From NCBI RefSeq assembly GCF_011752975.1, contig NZ_VWWP01000009.1, forward strand, positions 1 through 64,000: 64,000 nt of DNA, written 5' to 3'. The stretch comes from Chryseobacterium sp. Tr-659. Its GTDB lineage: Bacteria > Bacteroidota > Bacteroidia > Flavobacteriales > Weeksellaceae. Positions 8,301 to 17,656 of this stretch are shown one piece after another. Position 1 is the stretch's first letter, and each line of letters starts with the position of its first letter. Below the pieces are notes generated by a model that worked only from the letters and a program-made list of their open reading frames with translations, did not search any database and was not told the DNA's origin. Both the position numbers and the translations under genes were made by a program.

Positions 8301-8345
8301 AAACCAATTTCGGGCAGCATCGAAGATGCTGCCCGAAATTGGTTT
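8301..8345. terminator. Perfect 21-bp inverted repeat between convergent genes
   Basis: Bases 8301-8321 are fully complementary to 8325-8345 with a GAA loop. The lower stem is A/T-rich and the upper stem contains CGGGCAGCATC. There is no classical T run, but the position between two convergent genes fits a bidirectional terminator. Confidence 0.7.
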
Positions 8346-8361
8346 ATCCTTATATATTCAA

Positions 8362-10062
8362 TTAAAGTAGAGCCAGAAAGGAATTCAGATCTTGATTTTT
8401 GGGCACATTAAGTTTGTTTTTAATTTTTGTTTTATACACTCTGATAGTTCCCGGTGAAGTATTTTCAATGGTAGCGATTTCCTTTGCAGAAAGATCCATT
8501 TTGAAATAATTGCACAGCTTTAATTCAGTTTTGGTAAGCTTTGAGATGGCAAGTAGTTTCTCAGTGAAAAGCTGATTTTCGACGCTGTTTTCGTAGTTGT
8601 TTTCAACAAATTTTTTTTTATCAATATTTCCTAAATTATTGATTGTTGAAATCATTTCCTTGATGGTATTACTGGATTCTGTATCACTGGAGTTTTTGAT
8701 CTTTTTTAAGTTTTCTAAAATGATTTTCTCAGTGTCTTTTTTAAGGTTGATATTTTGATATAATTGATTAATTTTCTTTCTGTCAGAGGATAGTCTGTTT
8801 GCAAGTAACTTTTTTTCACCCTCAGTCTCTGTTATTTTTTCCCGATGTCTTTTTATAATACAAAGTGTAATAGAAATCAGAATAATGGATACGGTGATGA
8901 GTAACGCATAGGTTAATAAACTTATTTTCTTATTGGCATCTATTTCACTTTGATGATTTTCGCTTAGCTTACTAACCAGTATATTGTCTGAGATAGAAGA
9001 AATATTTTTTATATTCTCTACCTGCTCAACATTAAATTTATCATAGAGTACATTTACCTTTTGGGATATGCGGATAAGATTTGGTAAATCATTATTCTGA
9101 ATATAATAATTCTTAAAAATTTTATTAACAGTAAGAAGATCTTCAGTAGATTTCAACTGATGTTCAAACTCTTTCAGATGAAGAATAATATCTTTGTTTT
9201 TTAAATTTTGTCCGGAATTTGTATACAATTCAAATAAGGTGTTGTAACAGTGAGTCAGTTCATGATAATTGTTGGTAAGATTATAATGGTTAAGAGCTTC
9301 TGTTAATTCCTGTTCCGATTCTCCATAATTTTTGATTTTAAGTAAATAAACGGCCAGGTGCTGTTTCATAAAGAAAAGAAAATTTTTTTCATCTCTGGTA
9401 AGGCTTCCTTTATCTATTAAAATATTAATTCCTTTTTTAACTTCCTCAATTGCTTTTTTATAATTTCCTGTTTTACGGTAAACGGAGCTGAAATTATTAT
9501 ACATGGAAGCTCTGAAAAGATATTCATTCTCCGCTAATTTATTTAAAGACTGATTAAAAAATAACAAAGCTTTAGAATAATCTTTTTTGTTATAATAGAA
9601 CCTCCCCTTAGCATGGTATAAATGTGCTATAAAATATTCTTTGGGCTCTTTTTTGTTATACATAATTGCACTGTCTAAAAATTTCATAGCGAGATCCGGA
9701 GAAGATTTTTCAAGTTTAAGGGACAGATGAAAATAACAGGACATTGATATGAAACTGTATTTGTCGTTATTAAGTTTTAATAAATCTAGGGCTAAAGGTA
9801 TCTGATCGAAATATTTTGCAGGGCTTGTTTCTTCACGTAACAAAAGAAATTCTATGTACTTGCTGCTGATAAGATATTTTTTTTCACCAGTTTTTTTATA
9901 TTTCTCAAATTCTCTCGCCTTAGCTTTATTAATATAGCTTGTGTCATACTGGAACGGGCTTAATTCTTTAGTGATATTATAAAAATATTTATTGGAATTT
10001 TCTGCTCTTTTGCAGCTTATAAATAGCAGAAAAAAGATAAATAAGTAGGGCTTGTATTGCAT
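8362..10062 (-). CDS. Membrane-anchored TPR protein with C-terminal LuxR-type HTH
   Basis: A 566-residue one-component regulator of a type common in Bacteroidota. The N-terminus is a signal segment with a lipobox-like LFISC (C17). Residues about 70-330 form helical TPR-like repeats rich in Tyr, Asn and Lys. A single membrane helix follows near 375-395 (LLTYALLITVSIILIS), then a coiled-coil linker (about 400-490). The last about 60 residues form a GerE/LuxR-type HTH (LTKTELKLCNYF, then SAKEIATIENTSPGTIRVYKTKIKNKL). This predicts TPRs outside the membrane and the HTH in the cytoplasm, so an envelope signal could be passed to DNA. Both flanking genes belong to other units, so no target is suggested. 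Confidence 0.8.
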   Translation of the reverse strand: MQYKPYLFIFFLLFISCKRAENSNKYFYNITKELSPFQYDTSYINKAKAREFEKYKKTGEKKYLISSKYIEFLLLREETSPAKYFDQIPLALDLLKLNNDKYSFISMSCYFHLSLKLEKSSPDLAMKFLDSAIMYNKKEPKEYFIAHLYHAKGRFYYNKKDYSKALLFFNQSLNKLAENEYLFRASMYNNFSSVYRKTGNYKKAIEEVKKGINILIDKGSLTRDEKNFLFFMKQHLAVYLLKIKNYGESEQELTEALNHYNLTNNYHELTHCYNTLFELYTNSGQNLKNKDIILHLKEFEHQLKSTEDLLTVNKIFKNYYIQNNDLPNLIRISQKVNVLYDKFNVEQVENIKNISSISDNILVSKLSENHQSEIDANKKISLLTYALLITVSIILISITLCIIKRHREKITETEGEKKLLANRLSSDRKKINQLYQNINLKKDTEKIILENLKKIKNSSDTESSNTIKEMISTINNLGNIDKKKFVENNYENSVENQLFTEKLLAISKLTKTELKLCNYFKMDLSAKEIATIENTSPGTIRVYKTKIKNKLNVPKNQDLNSFLALL

Positions 10063-10344
10063 GTGTTAATAAGTCATTGAAGGGAATTAAAAATAAATAT
10101 TTTTTAGAGATATGAAATAGATACGCTAATGGGAATAGTCAATACAAAGCTTTTTCTTTGAAGCAGCTAAAAAATGTTTTAAAACAGAAAAAATAGAGGA
10201 CTTTTATTCTTTAAAAGGGATAAATGACAGAAAATAAAAAACTGAATAAAAGTCGGAAAGCCCTATCAGAAGCTAATTTACTACTCCATAGATGTTGTTA
10301 AAGACTCCTGAAAAGCGCTACTTTAAACAAAAATGAAAAGAACA
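10063..10344. other. Intergenic region without recognised gene
   Basis: About 280 bases of AT-rich DNA between the start of the TPR/HTH regulator gene and the uvrB terminator. It must hold the promoter of the minus-strand regulator gene. No convincing ORF, RNA gene or repeat was seen. Confidence 0.5.
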
Positions 10345-10381
10345 TAAAAAAAGAGCAATGCACATTGAGTTGTACATTGCT
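10345..10381 (-). terminator. Terminator of uvrB
   Basis: On the minus strand AGCAATGTACA pairs with TGTGCATTGCT (one mismatch) around a short loop, then a run of seven Ts. It lies 34 bases past the uvrB stop codon. Confidence 0.75.
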
Positions 10382-10414
10382 ATATTTGTAAATCGGGTTA
10401 TATGATCTGAAATT

Positions 10415-12406
10415 TTACGCTTTTAGAGCAGCAATTTCATCTCTTAACTTAGCCGCTTTTATAAAATCAAGATTTTTAGCAGCTGCCTCCATTTCTTTCT
10501 GCTTCTGGGCAATCATTTTTTCGATATCTTCTCCGGCATAGGTGGCTTTGGTTTCAGCAACTTTCTGAAGAATTTCTTTTTGAGTATATTTTTCATCAGG
10601 GAAATCTTTACTTCTTCCTACCAGATTTTCAGAGATTTTTTTGTTCAAAGCTTTTGGCTTCAGTCCATTATCTTCATTGTACTGCATTTGTTTGGCGCGG
10701 CGGTATTCCGTTTCGTCTAACGTAGCCTGCATAGATTTGGTAATTTTATCAGCATACATGATCGCTTTTCCGTTAACGTTCCTTGCGGCACGCCCAACCG
10801 TTTGGATCATTGATCTTCTGCTTCTCAGCATTCCTTCCTTATCCGCATCCAAAATGGCAACCAATGAAACTTCAGGTAAATCCAATCCTTCCCTTAATAA
10901 ATTAACCCCAATAAGAACATCAAATAGCCCAAGACGAAGATCCTGCATAATCTGAATACGTTCAAGAGTCTCCACATCAGAATGAATGTATCTTGTTCTG
11001 ATTCCGAACTTTGTAAAATATTTGGTAAGCTCTTCAGCCATTTTCTTGGTTAAAGTGGTCACTAAAACCCTTTCATCAGCATCAGCTCTTTTCTGGATCT
11101 CCTCCATCAGGTCATCAATTTGGTTTAATGAAGGCCTTACCTCGATAATAGGGTCAAGAAGTCCTGTAGGACGGATAATCTGTTCAATATAAGCTCCGCC
11201 TGTTTTTTCCAGTTCATAATCTGCAGGGGTTGCAGAAACGTAAATTACCTGATTCTGAATGGCTTCAAATTCCTCAAATTTTAAAGGCCTGTTATCCATA
11301 GCAGCAGGAAGCCTGAATCCATATTCTACCAATGCTTCTTTTCTGCTTCGGTCACCTCCATACATGGCATGAACCTGCGGAACGGTAACGTGGCTTTCAT
11401 CAATAACCATTAAAAAGTCTTTTGGAAAATAATCAATAAGGCAGAAAGGTCTCGTACCAGGAAGTCTGCCATCCAGATATCTCGAATAGTTTTCAATTCC
11501 TGAACAATATCCAAGTTCTTTAATCATTTCAAGATCCAGTTCGGTTCTTTCCTGAAGTCGTTTAGCTTCTAACGGTTTTCCCACAGAACTAAAGAAATCT
11601 ACCTGTTTCACCATATCGTCCTGAATGTCTTTAATGGCCCCGTTTAGCGTCTCCTTGGAGGTAACGAAAAGATTGGCAGGGTAAATTTGTATTTGATCAA
11701 AATTGTCTTCTACATTTCCTGTAACAGGATCAAAACTTTGTATTTTTTCTATTTCATCTCCAAAAAACTGAATTCTGATCGCATTGTCAGTATAAGCAGG
11801 AAAAACATCAATCACATCACCTTTTACCCGGAATGTACCTCGTTGGAATTCATTTAATGTTCTGGCATATAATGCATTAACTAAAGAATGGAGAAGCGCG
11901 GTTCTCGTTACTTTCTCACCAATTGCAATAGATATCAATGATTTATGAAACTCCGTTGGATTCCCAATACCATAAATACAGGAAACAGATGCTACTATCA
12001 GAACATCTCTTCTTCCGGAAAGAAGACTGGCGGTAGCAGAAAGACGAAGCTTTTCAACCTCTTCATTAATGCTCAGGTCTTTCTCAATATAAGTTCCGGT
12101 GGTTGCAATATAAGCCTCCGGTTGGTAGTAATCATAGTAACTCACAAAATATTCCACAGCATTTTCCGGAAAGAACTCTTTAAACTCCATAAAGAGCTGA
12201 GCCGCTAATGTTTTATTATGGGCTAAAACTAAGGTCGGTCGCTGAACATTTTGAACAACATTAGCAACAGTAAATGTTTTTCCGGAACCTGTTACCCCAA
12301 GAAGTGTCTGATATTTCTCGCCGATCTCAATGCCTTCGGTAAGTTTTTCAATAGCTTGAGGCTGGTCGCCGGTAGGTTTATATTCTGATTGAAGCTTAAA
12401 ATCCAT
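10415..12406 (-). CDS. uvrB: Excinuclease ABC subunit B (UvrB)
   Basis: A 663-residue DNA damage-verification helicase of nucleotide excision repair; it loads with UvrA and recruits UvrC. The start at 12406 (MDFKLQSEYKPTGDQPQAI) is the family's normal N-terminus; an upstream ATG at 12427 would add seven atypical residues. Motifs: Walker A GVTGSGKT (37-44), the beta-hairpin region with YYDYYQPEAYI and GTYIEKD, the DESHV box, helicase motif V/VI segments (GVNLLREGLDLPE and QTVGRAARN), and the C-terminal UVR domain (AAAKNLDFIKAAKLRDEI) that contacts UvrC. It is a single gene with its own terminator; uvrA and uvrC are not in the window. Confidence 0.97.
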   Translation of the reverse strand: MDFKLQSEYKPTGDQPQAIEKLTEGIEIGEKYQTLLGVTGSGKTFTVANVVQNVQRPTLVLAHNKTLAAQLFMEFKEFFPENAVEYFVSYYDYYQPEAYIATTGTYIEKDLSINEEVEKLRLSATASLLSGRRDVLIVASVSCIYGIGNPTEFHKSLISIAIGEKVTRTALLHSLVNALYARTLNEFQRGTFRVKGDVIDVFPAYTDNAIRIQFFGDEIEKIQSFDPVTGNVEDNFDQIQIYPANLFVTSKETLNGAIKDIQDDMVKQVDFFSSVGKPLEAKRLQERTELDLEMIKELGYCSGIENYSRYLDGRLPGTRPFCLIDYFPKDFLMVIDESHVTVPQVHAMYGGDRSRKEALVEYGFRLPAAMDNRPLKFEEFEAIQNQVIYVSATPADYELEKTGGAYIEQIIRPTGLLDPIIEVRPSLNQIDDLMEEIQKRADADERVLVTTLTKKMAEELTKYFTKFGIRTRYIHSDVETLERIQIMQDLRLGLFDVLIGVNLLREGLDLPEVSLVAILDADKEGMLRSRRSMIQTVGRAARNVNGKAIMYADKITKSMQATLDETEYRRAKQMQYNEDNGLKPKALNKKISENLVGRSKDFPDEKYTQKEILQKVAETKATYAGEDIEKMIAQKQKEMEAAAKNLDFIKAAKLRDEIAALKA

Positions 12407-12643
12407 AGAAAAGAATGTATATAACAAAAATACGAAAGAAATTATTAGGCAGGATAATGTTTTGGTGCTGAATATTTTGATAAGAAAATTTTAACCGATT
12501 GAAGATATATTACCAGGTTTTATTCCTTTCTTTGTGGACGTAAATAGGCTATTCATCTGATCTTATGGTTACTATCCGTTTATTAAGACCTGCTTTATGG
12601 CATTATTTTTCCATTCATCTTCAAACCACTTAATCATAATACT

Positions 12644-13861
12644 ATGAAAATCAATCAATTTTATGTTCCTGCATTAAGCATATTTCTTATCTTATCATCA
12701 TGTAAAGAAAATCATGCGAATGCTCAGCAGACCGGTAATGACGGAAGTGTAGAGACCGAAAAGCCTAATTCTGATTATAAGCCTGCATTTAAAGGACAGA
12801 CAAGAATTAAGGCAGTAAAAACTTCATCAGAATATAGTGTAGATATTCTGAATAAAGAGCTGGGAAGACCATGGGGAATCATTAATTTACCGGATGGAAG
12901 ATTTCTCATTACAGATAAAAAAGGCTATATGAACGTAGTTTCAACCGATGGAAAGCAAGTTTCTAAAATAGAAGGCTTCCCAAAGGTGGACTCAAAAGGA
13001 CAAGGAGGAATGCTGGATGTAGCTCTGGACCCTGATTTTAAAACCAATAATATTATCTACTTCAGCTTTTCTGAACCTTTTGGAAAAGGAAACCTAACTT
13101 CCGTAGCAAAAGGAAAACTGTCGGCAGATCTTAAAAATATTTCAGAAGTAAAAGTAATCTTTCGCGCTGAGCCATCTTATGACGGAGATAAACATTATGG
13201 CAGCCGACTGGCTTTCGATAAAGATGGGTATCTATTTGTAAGTACAGGAGAAAGATCAGATAAAGTAACCAGAGTATATGCCCAGAAAACAGATAATTAT
13301 TTAGGAAAAATACTTAAAATTACAAAAGAAGGAAAACCGGCTCCCGGAAATCCATTTATAGGAAAACAAGGATATAAACCTGAAATTTATGCTTACGGAG
13401 TACGAAATCCACAAGGACTGGCCATAGACCCCAACGGAAATCTTTGGGACGTGGAAATGGGGCCAAGAGGAGGAGATGAGATCAATCTGATCCAACCCGG
13501 GAAAAATTACGGCTGGGGAGATGTTACTTATGGTATTGAATATTCAGGAGATAAAGTGGGGCAGGGAATTACTCAAAGACAAGGAACAGAGCAGCCTGTC
13601 TACTATTGGGACCCCGTTATTTCTCCCAGCGGAATTACATTTTATACCGGAAATATTGATGAGTGGAAGGGAAATCTGTTTATCGGATGTTTAAGTGGTG
13701 AACATATTGACAGAATTGTTATGAAAGACAATAAAGTGGTAGGCGAAGAACGTCTTCTCGCAGATCAGAAAGAACGCTTCCGCGATGTTTTGAACGGAAT
13801 GGACGGAAATCTGTATGCCGTTACAGACAGCGGTAAACTCTATAGAATTGCAAAAAAATAA
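12644..13861 (+). CDS. PQQ-dependent sugar dehydrogenase-like lipoprotein
   Basis: A 405-residue protein of the glucose/sorbosone dehydrogenase family (YliI/Asd-like six-bladed propeller). The N-terminus is a lipoprotein signal with lipobox LSSC (C20) followed by a polar spacer. Family blocks are LGRPWGIINLPDGRFLITD (near 75-95), QGGMLDVALDPDF, HYGSRLAFDKDGYLFVSTGE, YGVRNPQGLAIDP with a GGDEIN segment, and SPSGITFY. These form the PQQ- and calcium-binding propeller that oxidises aldoses at C1 in the periplasm or at the cell surface. PQQ synthesis genes are not seen here; Bacteroidota often scavenge PQQ. A 17-bp terminator hairpin follows. The sugar specificity is unknown. Confidence 0.85.
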   Translation: MKINQFYVPALSIFLILSSCKENHANAQQTGNDGSVETEKPNSDYKPAFKGQTRIKAVKTSSEYSVDILNKELGRPWGIINLPDGRFLITDKKGYMNVVSTDGKQVSKIEGFPKVDSKGQGGMLDVALDPDFKTNNIIYFSFSEPFGKGNLTSVAKGKLSADLKNISEVKVIFRAEPSYDGDKHYGSRLAFDKDGYLFVSTGERSDKVTRVYAQKTDNYLGKILKITKEGKPAPGNPFIGKQGYKPEIYAYGVRNPQGLAIDPNGNLWDVEMGPRGGDEINLIQPGKNYGWGDVTYGIEYSGDKVGQGITQRQGTEQPVYYWDPVISPSGITFYTGNIDEWKGNLFIGCLSGEHIDRIVMKDNKVVGEERLLADQKERFRDVLNGMDGNLYAVTDSGKLYRIAKK

Positions 13862-13900
13862 AACAAAGTCGCCTGAAATTTTCAGGCGACTTTGTTTTTT
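13861..13900. terminator. Bidirectional terminator
   Basis: A 17-bp perfect stem (AAACAAAGTCGCCTGAA and its complement) with a three-base loop and a T run. It separates the convergent sugar dehydrogenase and TonB-dependent receptor genes. Confidence 0.8.
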
Positions 13901-13902
13901 AT

Positions 13903-16332
13903 CTAAAATTTAAAGTTCATTCTCAGGAAAACCTGTCTTCCGGCAAATCCCATCTGCACAGGATCAAAGATTCCTCCGGACTCGGTATTTCCGCTGCTTA
14001 CCTGGGTAGTTTGTAAGGTAGGATATCTGTTGAAGAGGTTTTTACTTCCCAATGTCAGGTTAAGGTTTTTTGAAAATTCATATCCAAATGAAAGATCAGT
14101 TGTCACCTTTGGATTGTAAATCTGTTCTGTACCATCATACCCGATCAGGGTTACTTTATCAAATCTTACCATCTGAAGGTTCACATTAAATTTGTTTATT
14201 TTATAGTTGAGATTTAAATTAACTTTTGTTTTTGGAGCAGAAGCAAGAATAAAAGCTTTTTCTCTTGCACTCAGATAAATATCTTCTTTTCCTGCCAGCT
14301 GTTCTGAGGTATTCACTTTTGTAATTTCCATATCATTATAATTCCCGGCTAAAGTAGCGGTAAGTTTCCCGGGGCCAATGTTTTCATTATAACTTAAGAT
14401 AAGGTCAACTCCTTTCGTACGGGTATCAATTGCATTAGAAAAGAATTGTACTTGGTCGATATATGGATTCTCTGCCTGAACGTCTGCCGGCAGGTCTGCT
14501 CGTGCGAAATATCCTGTCAAAACAATTCTGTTTTTTACCTGAATATAATATCCATCAACTGTTGCCGTGAATTTACCTGTATTGAATGTAAATCCGGCAC
14601 TTCCATTCACCGATGTTTCTTGTTTCAATTGAGGGATCCCAAGGCTGTTGGCCAGCTTGCTGTCGTTAGAAGCCAGCTGAATAGTAACCAGCTGCCCTCC
14701 TTGAAAATTGGTAAACTGTTGGCTATAGTATTTCTGAGCCAGAGAAGGCGCTCTGAATCCGGTAGAAACAGACCCACGGAAAGCAAATTGCGGGGTAAAT
14801 GCATACCTTGTTGCAAACTTACCATTCAGCGTGCTTCCAAAATCATTATAATTTTCAAATCTTCCGGCTACACTGATCATCCAGTTCTTTGTAATATCCA
14901 GTTCAGTATCTACATAAGCGGCAAAATTATTTCTGCTTTTTCCAATATCTGTAGAGTATCCCGGAAATCCCTGAGATCCGCCGGGTCTTACATTTCCGCT
15001 CAGAGGATTAGTGACTAATAATGCTTCAGGGGTATCCCGGGTTACAGGATTTCCATTTTGATCATACATTGTATAAGAGGCTTGTTCCCCTTTAATAATG
15101 TTAAATTTTTCGTATCTGAATTCTGATCCGAAAGCTACATTGAGTCCTTCAAGCACTTTGAACTGTCTAACAGCATTAAAGCCGGTTGTGTTCTGAAGTA
15201 AAGAATGTCCTCCGGCGTAAAAGTCGGTAGGAGACTTAACACCTAAGGTTGCATTAATGGTATTATTGATGTCATAAGTAAACCTGTTATTTCCGAAAGC
15301 ATTATAGAAATCCACTTCCCAGTCAGCAACCTTAAATTTTAGCCCGTTATCGAAAGTGAAATCTGTAATACTGGTATTTTCGATCGGGTTAAAACCATTG
15401 GGATAAACTTCCGGAATGTTTCCATCTGCATCCGGTGTTCGTGTCCAGGCATAGGCTTTTGTATTTCTGTGAGAAAAACCTTGTCGGGAATAAAATTTCA
15501 ATCCATCAGACAAGGGAAGTTCAATATTTCCAAAGAAATAAACATTTTGTGCCTTGGCATCTCCAAAGCGTTGCCTTGGTGAGGTGTACATTGCAGGATT
15601 AGCATTTCTTATCGCATATTCCTTATTGATAAACTCAGCAGTGAAATTCCCGAAACCACCTTTTGACCCGATTTTTGTTCCTAAATTTCCACTGAAATCA
15701 AAAGTGCCTCCGTCTATTTTATGATCTGATACAACGTCATTATTGCCAGGACTCTTAAAAAGGTTCATCCCATAAAAAGCATTCCCTTCAAATCCTTTGT
15801 CACGATCATTCAGAATAACATTGATTACGCCGGCTATTGCATCAGATCCATATTGAGCAGAAGCTCCATCACGGAGCACTTCCACTCTTTTGATGGCCCC
15901 GATCGGAATAGTGTTCATATCGTAGCCGGTATTTCCTCTTCCTTTGGTTCCGAAAAGATTAATCAATGAAGACTGGTGGTATCTTTTCCCATTGAGAAGC
16001 AGCAGTGTCTGATCAGGTCCCAAACCTCTTAATGTAGCCGGATCTACGGCATCTGCACCATCCGATCCCGACTGTTTGTTGGAGTTAAAAGACGGAGCCG
16101 CAAACTGAAGCAGCTGGTTTACTTCTACCTGACCTGTTGCCTGGCTGACCTGTTTGATATCAATAATATCAATAGGAACAGGGGTATTGGTAACTGTTCT
16201 TTTTTTGTTCCGGCTTCCGGTAATAGCCACTTCGTCTATTTTTGATTCTTTGATAAGTGTGTCTTTTACCTGTTGAGCATAAGACAGGGAACTAACACCA
16301 AGAAAAATGATGCTGATGTATTTTATTTTCAT
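13903..16332 (-). CDS. TonB-dependent outer-membrane receptor
   Basis: An 809-residue outer-membrane receptor. The start is set at 16332 (MKIKYISIIFLGV) because this gives a clean signal peptide ending SYAQ; the frame is open to 16371, but the extra residues are polar and precede the signal. The plug domain (about 35-165) carries TGSR, VDPATLRGLGPDQTLLLLNG and a typical RVEVLRDGASAQYGSDAIAGVINV block. The rest is a 22-strand barrel pattern, ending in NPxFxFS-like strands and a terminal aromatic (MNFKF). No N-terminal carboxypeptidase-like domain and no SusD partner are present, so it is a stand-alone receptor, perhaps for siderophores, vitamins or peptides. The ligand is unknown. Confidence 0.92.
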   Translation of the reverse strand: MKIKYISIIFLGVSSLSYAQQVKDTLIKESKIDEVAITGSRNKKRTVTNTPVPIDIIDIKQVSQATGQVEVNQLLQFAAPSFNSNKQSGSDGADAVDPATLRGLGPDQTLLLLNGKRYHQSSLINLFGTKGRGNTGYDMNTIPIGAIKRVEVLRDGASAQYGSDAIAGVINVILNDRDKGFEGNAFYGMNLFKSPGNNDVVSDHKIDGGTFDFSGNLGTKIGSKGGFGNFTAEFINKEYAIRNANPAMYTSPRQRFGDAKAQNVYFFGNIELPLSDGLKFYSRQGFSHRNTKAYAWTRTPDADGNIPEVYPNGFNPIENTSITDFTFDNGLKFKVADWEVDFYNAFGNNRFTYDINNTINATLGVKSPTDFYAGGHSLLQNTTGFNAVRQFKVLEGLNVAFGSEFRYEKFNIIKGEQASYTMYDQNGNPVTRDTPEALLVTNPLSGNVRPGGSQGFPGYSTDIGKSRNNFAAYVDTELDITKNWMISVAGRFENYNDFGSTLNGKFATRYAFTPQFAFRGSVSTGFRAPSLAQKYYSQQFTNFQGGQLVTIQLASNDSKLANSLGIPQLKQETSVNGSAGFTFNTGKFTATVDGYYIQVKNRIVLTGYFARADLPADVQAENPYIDQVQFFSNAIDTRTKGVDLILSYNENIGPGKLTATLAGNYNDMEITKVNTSEQLAGKEDIYLSAREKAFILASAPKTKVNLNLNYKINKFNVNLQMVRFDKVTLIGYDGTEQIYNPKVTTDLSFGYEFSKNLNLTLGSKNLFNRYPTLQTTQVSSGNTESGGIFDPVQMGFAGRQVFLRMNFKF

Positions 16333-16494
16333 ATTAATGATTTTGAATGGAGATTTATTCAAAATTATCAATATTTATTTTTAAATCACTATCTAATTTA
16401 AATATTTGTTATGAAAATATTAATTTAATTTTGTTTTTGAACATTTTTAGAATAATAATAGTTAAATAATGTTTTTCAACGAATAATTTTAATT

Positions 16495-17652
16495 TTAAAA
16501 GCTGGAAATGATTCTGTTAATCCCTTCTTCCAAAATTTCCTGTGAAGTAGAAAAGCAGATTCTGATATGTCCTTCCGCTCCTTTTCCAAACCATCTTTCC
16601 GAACCAGGTACTATGGCAACCTTTCCCTGTTGTAACGCATGAAGGGCAAACTCATCGCTGGACATTCCGTTTTCAATTTTCGGGAACAATACAAAAGTGG
16701 CCTCAGGAAGAGTCGGGGTAAGAATTTCCGAACGGCTCAATAAATTAAAAGCAAGATCTCTATTTTGCTGTAAATGATTAAGGAATTCTTTGTACCAGGG
16801 TTTGGCTTTTTCCAGCGCAACACTTCCAGCAATTTGTGATAAAGTAGATACGCCTTCAATGGTAGAGTTGAAGTTGGATTTTTCTGTAAAATCTTCCAGA
16901 ATATCCTGATCATTGCATAAAACAGCACCAATTCTCAAACCGGCAATTCCAAATGATTTGGAGAATCCATAAACTGTAAAACTCTTTTTCTTTGCTTCAT
17001 CAGAAACAGATGAGTAGGTATGGAATTCTTTATTATCATAAATGATATCACTCCAGATTTCATCACTCATCACCCATAAGTTATGTGCTGATGCAATTTC
17101 AGAGATTTTTTTTAATGTTTCCTTAGAATAAACTTTTCCCAGCGGATTATGTGGATTGCATATGCTGATAAGTTTTGTTTTGGAATTGATCAGTGAAACC
17201 ATTTTTTCAAAATCAATTTCTCCGGTTGTGGTGTCAACAGGGCAAAGCTTTACTTTTCCACCGGCTGTTTCCACCGATTTTTTAAAAAGAAAATCAACAG
17301 GATCAAGAATAATAGCCTCGTCTCCGGAATTGAGAACATAAGATGCGATGAGAAACATCCCTTGTGCCGCACTGTTTACTGCAAGTACATTTTCAGAAGA
17401 AAATGTACCGGATTTTTCCTGATTAAAATGTTCAGCAACACTTTTCTTAAACTCCGGAAGTCCGGAAAAGGGGCCGTAGCTGAGGTATCCATCTTTAATA
17501 TATTCGATAATTCCCTGCTCTATTTCCGGTGCTGTTCTGAAATCTGGATCAGCGGCTGTCAACGGGATAATTCCATCCTCCAGGGTAGCCCATCTTCCGT
17601 TATAGGCTTTTCTTTTTAATGCTTCAAAGTTGATATCGTTGTTGGTGAACAT
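16495..17652 (-). CDS. MalY/PatB-family PLP aminotransferase or cystathionine beta-lyase
   Basis: A 385-residue fold-type I PLP enzyme. Visible residues: the N-x-H-N-P loop with N167, D197 in MSDEIWSDI, the Schiff-base lysine K232 in YGFSKSFGIAGLR, and R240. The N-terminal W-x-x-x-D-x-I-P-L-TAADPDF pattern is typical of the MalY/PatB group, which cleave C-S bonds of cystathionine and related beta-thio amino acids; some members are true aminotransferases. It ends the two-gene operon with the FAD monooxygenase (four-base gap). Which S- or amino-substrate it uses is not evident. Confidence 0.85.
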   Translation of the reverse strand: MFTNNDINFEALKRKAYNGRWATLEDGIIPLTAADPDFRTAPEIEQGIIEYIKDGYLSYGPFSGLPEFKKSVAEHFNQEKSGTFSSENVLAVNSAAQGMFLIASYVLNSGDEAIILDPVDFLFKKSVETAGGKVKLCPVDTTTGEIDFEKMVSLINSKTKLISICNPHNPLGKVYSKETLKKISEIASAHNLWVMSDEIWSDIIYDNKEFHTYSSVSDEAKKKSFTVYGFSKSFGIAGLRIGAVLCNDQDILEDFTEKSNFNSTIEGVSTLSQIAGSVALEKAKPWYKEFLNHLQQNRDLAFNLLSRSEILTPTLPEATFVLFPKIENGMSSDEFALHALQQGKVAIVPGSERWFGKGAEGHIRICFSTSQEILEEGINRIISSF

Positions 17653-17656
17653 TTTT

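Noticed and set aside
14446-15018. 190-codon plus-strand ORF inside the TonB-dependent receptor gene
   Set aside because: It is antisense to a receptor with full family motifs and its product has no recognisable domain; cysteine/arginine-rich composition is typical of a reverse-strand shadow.
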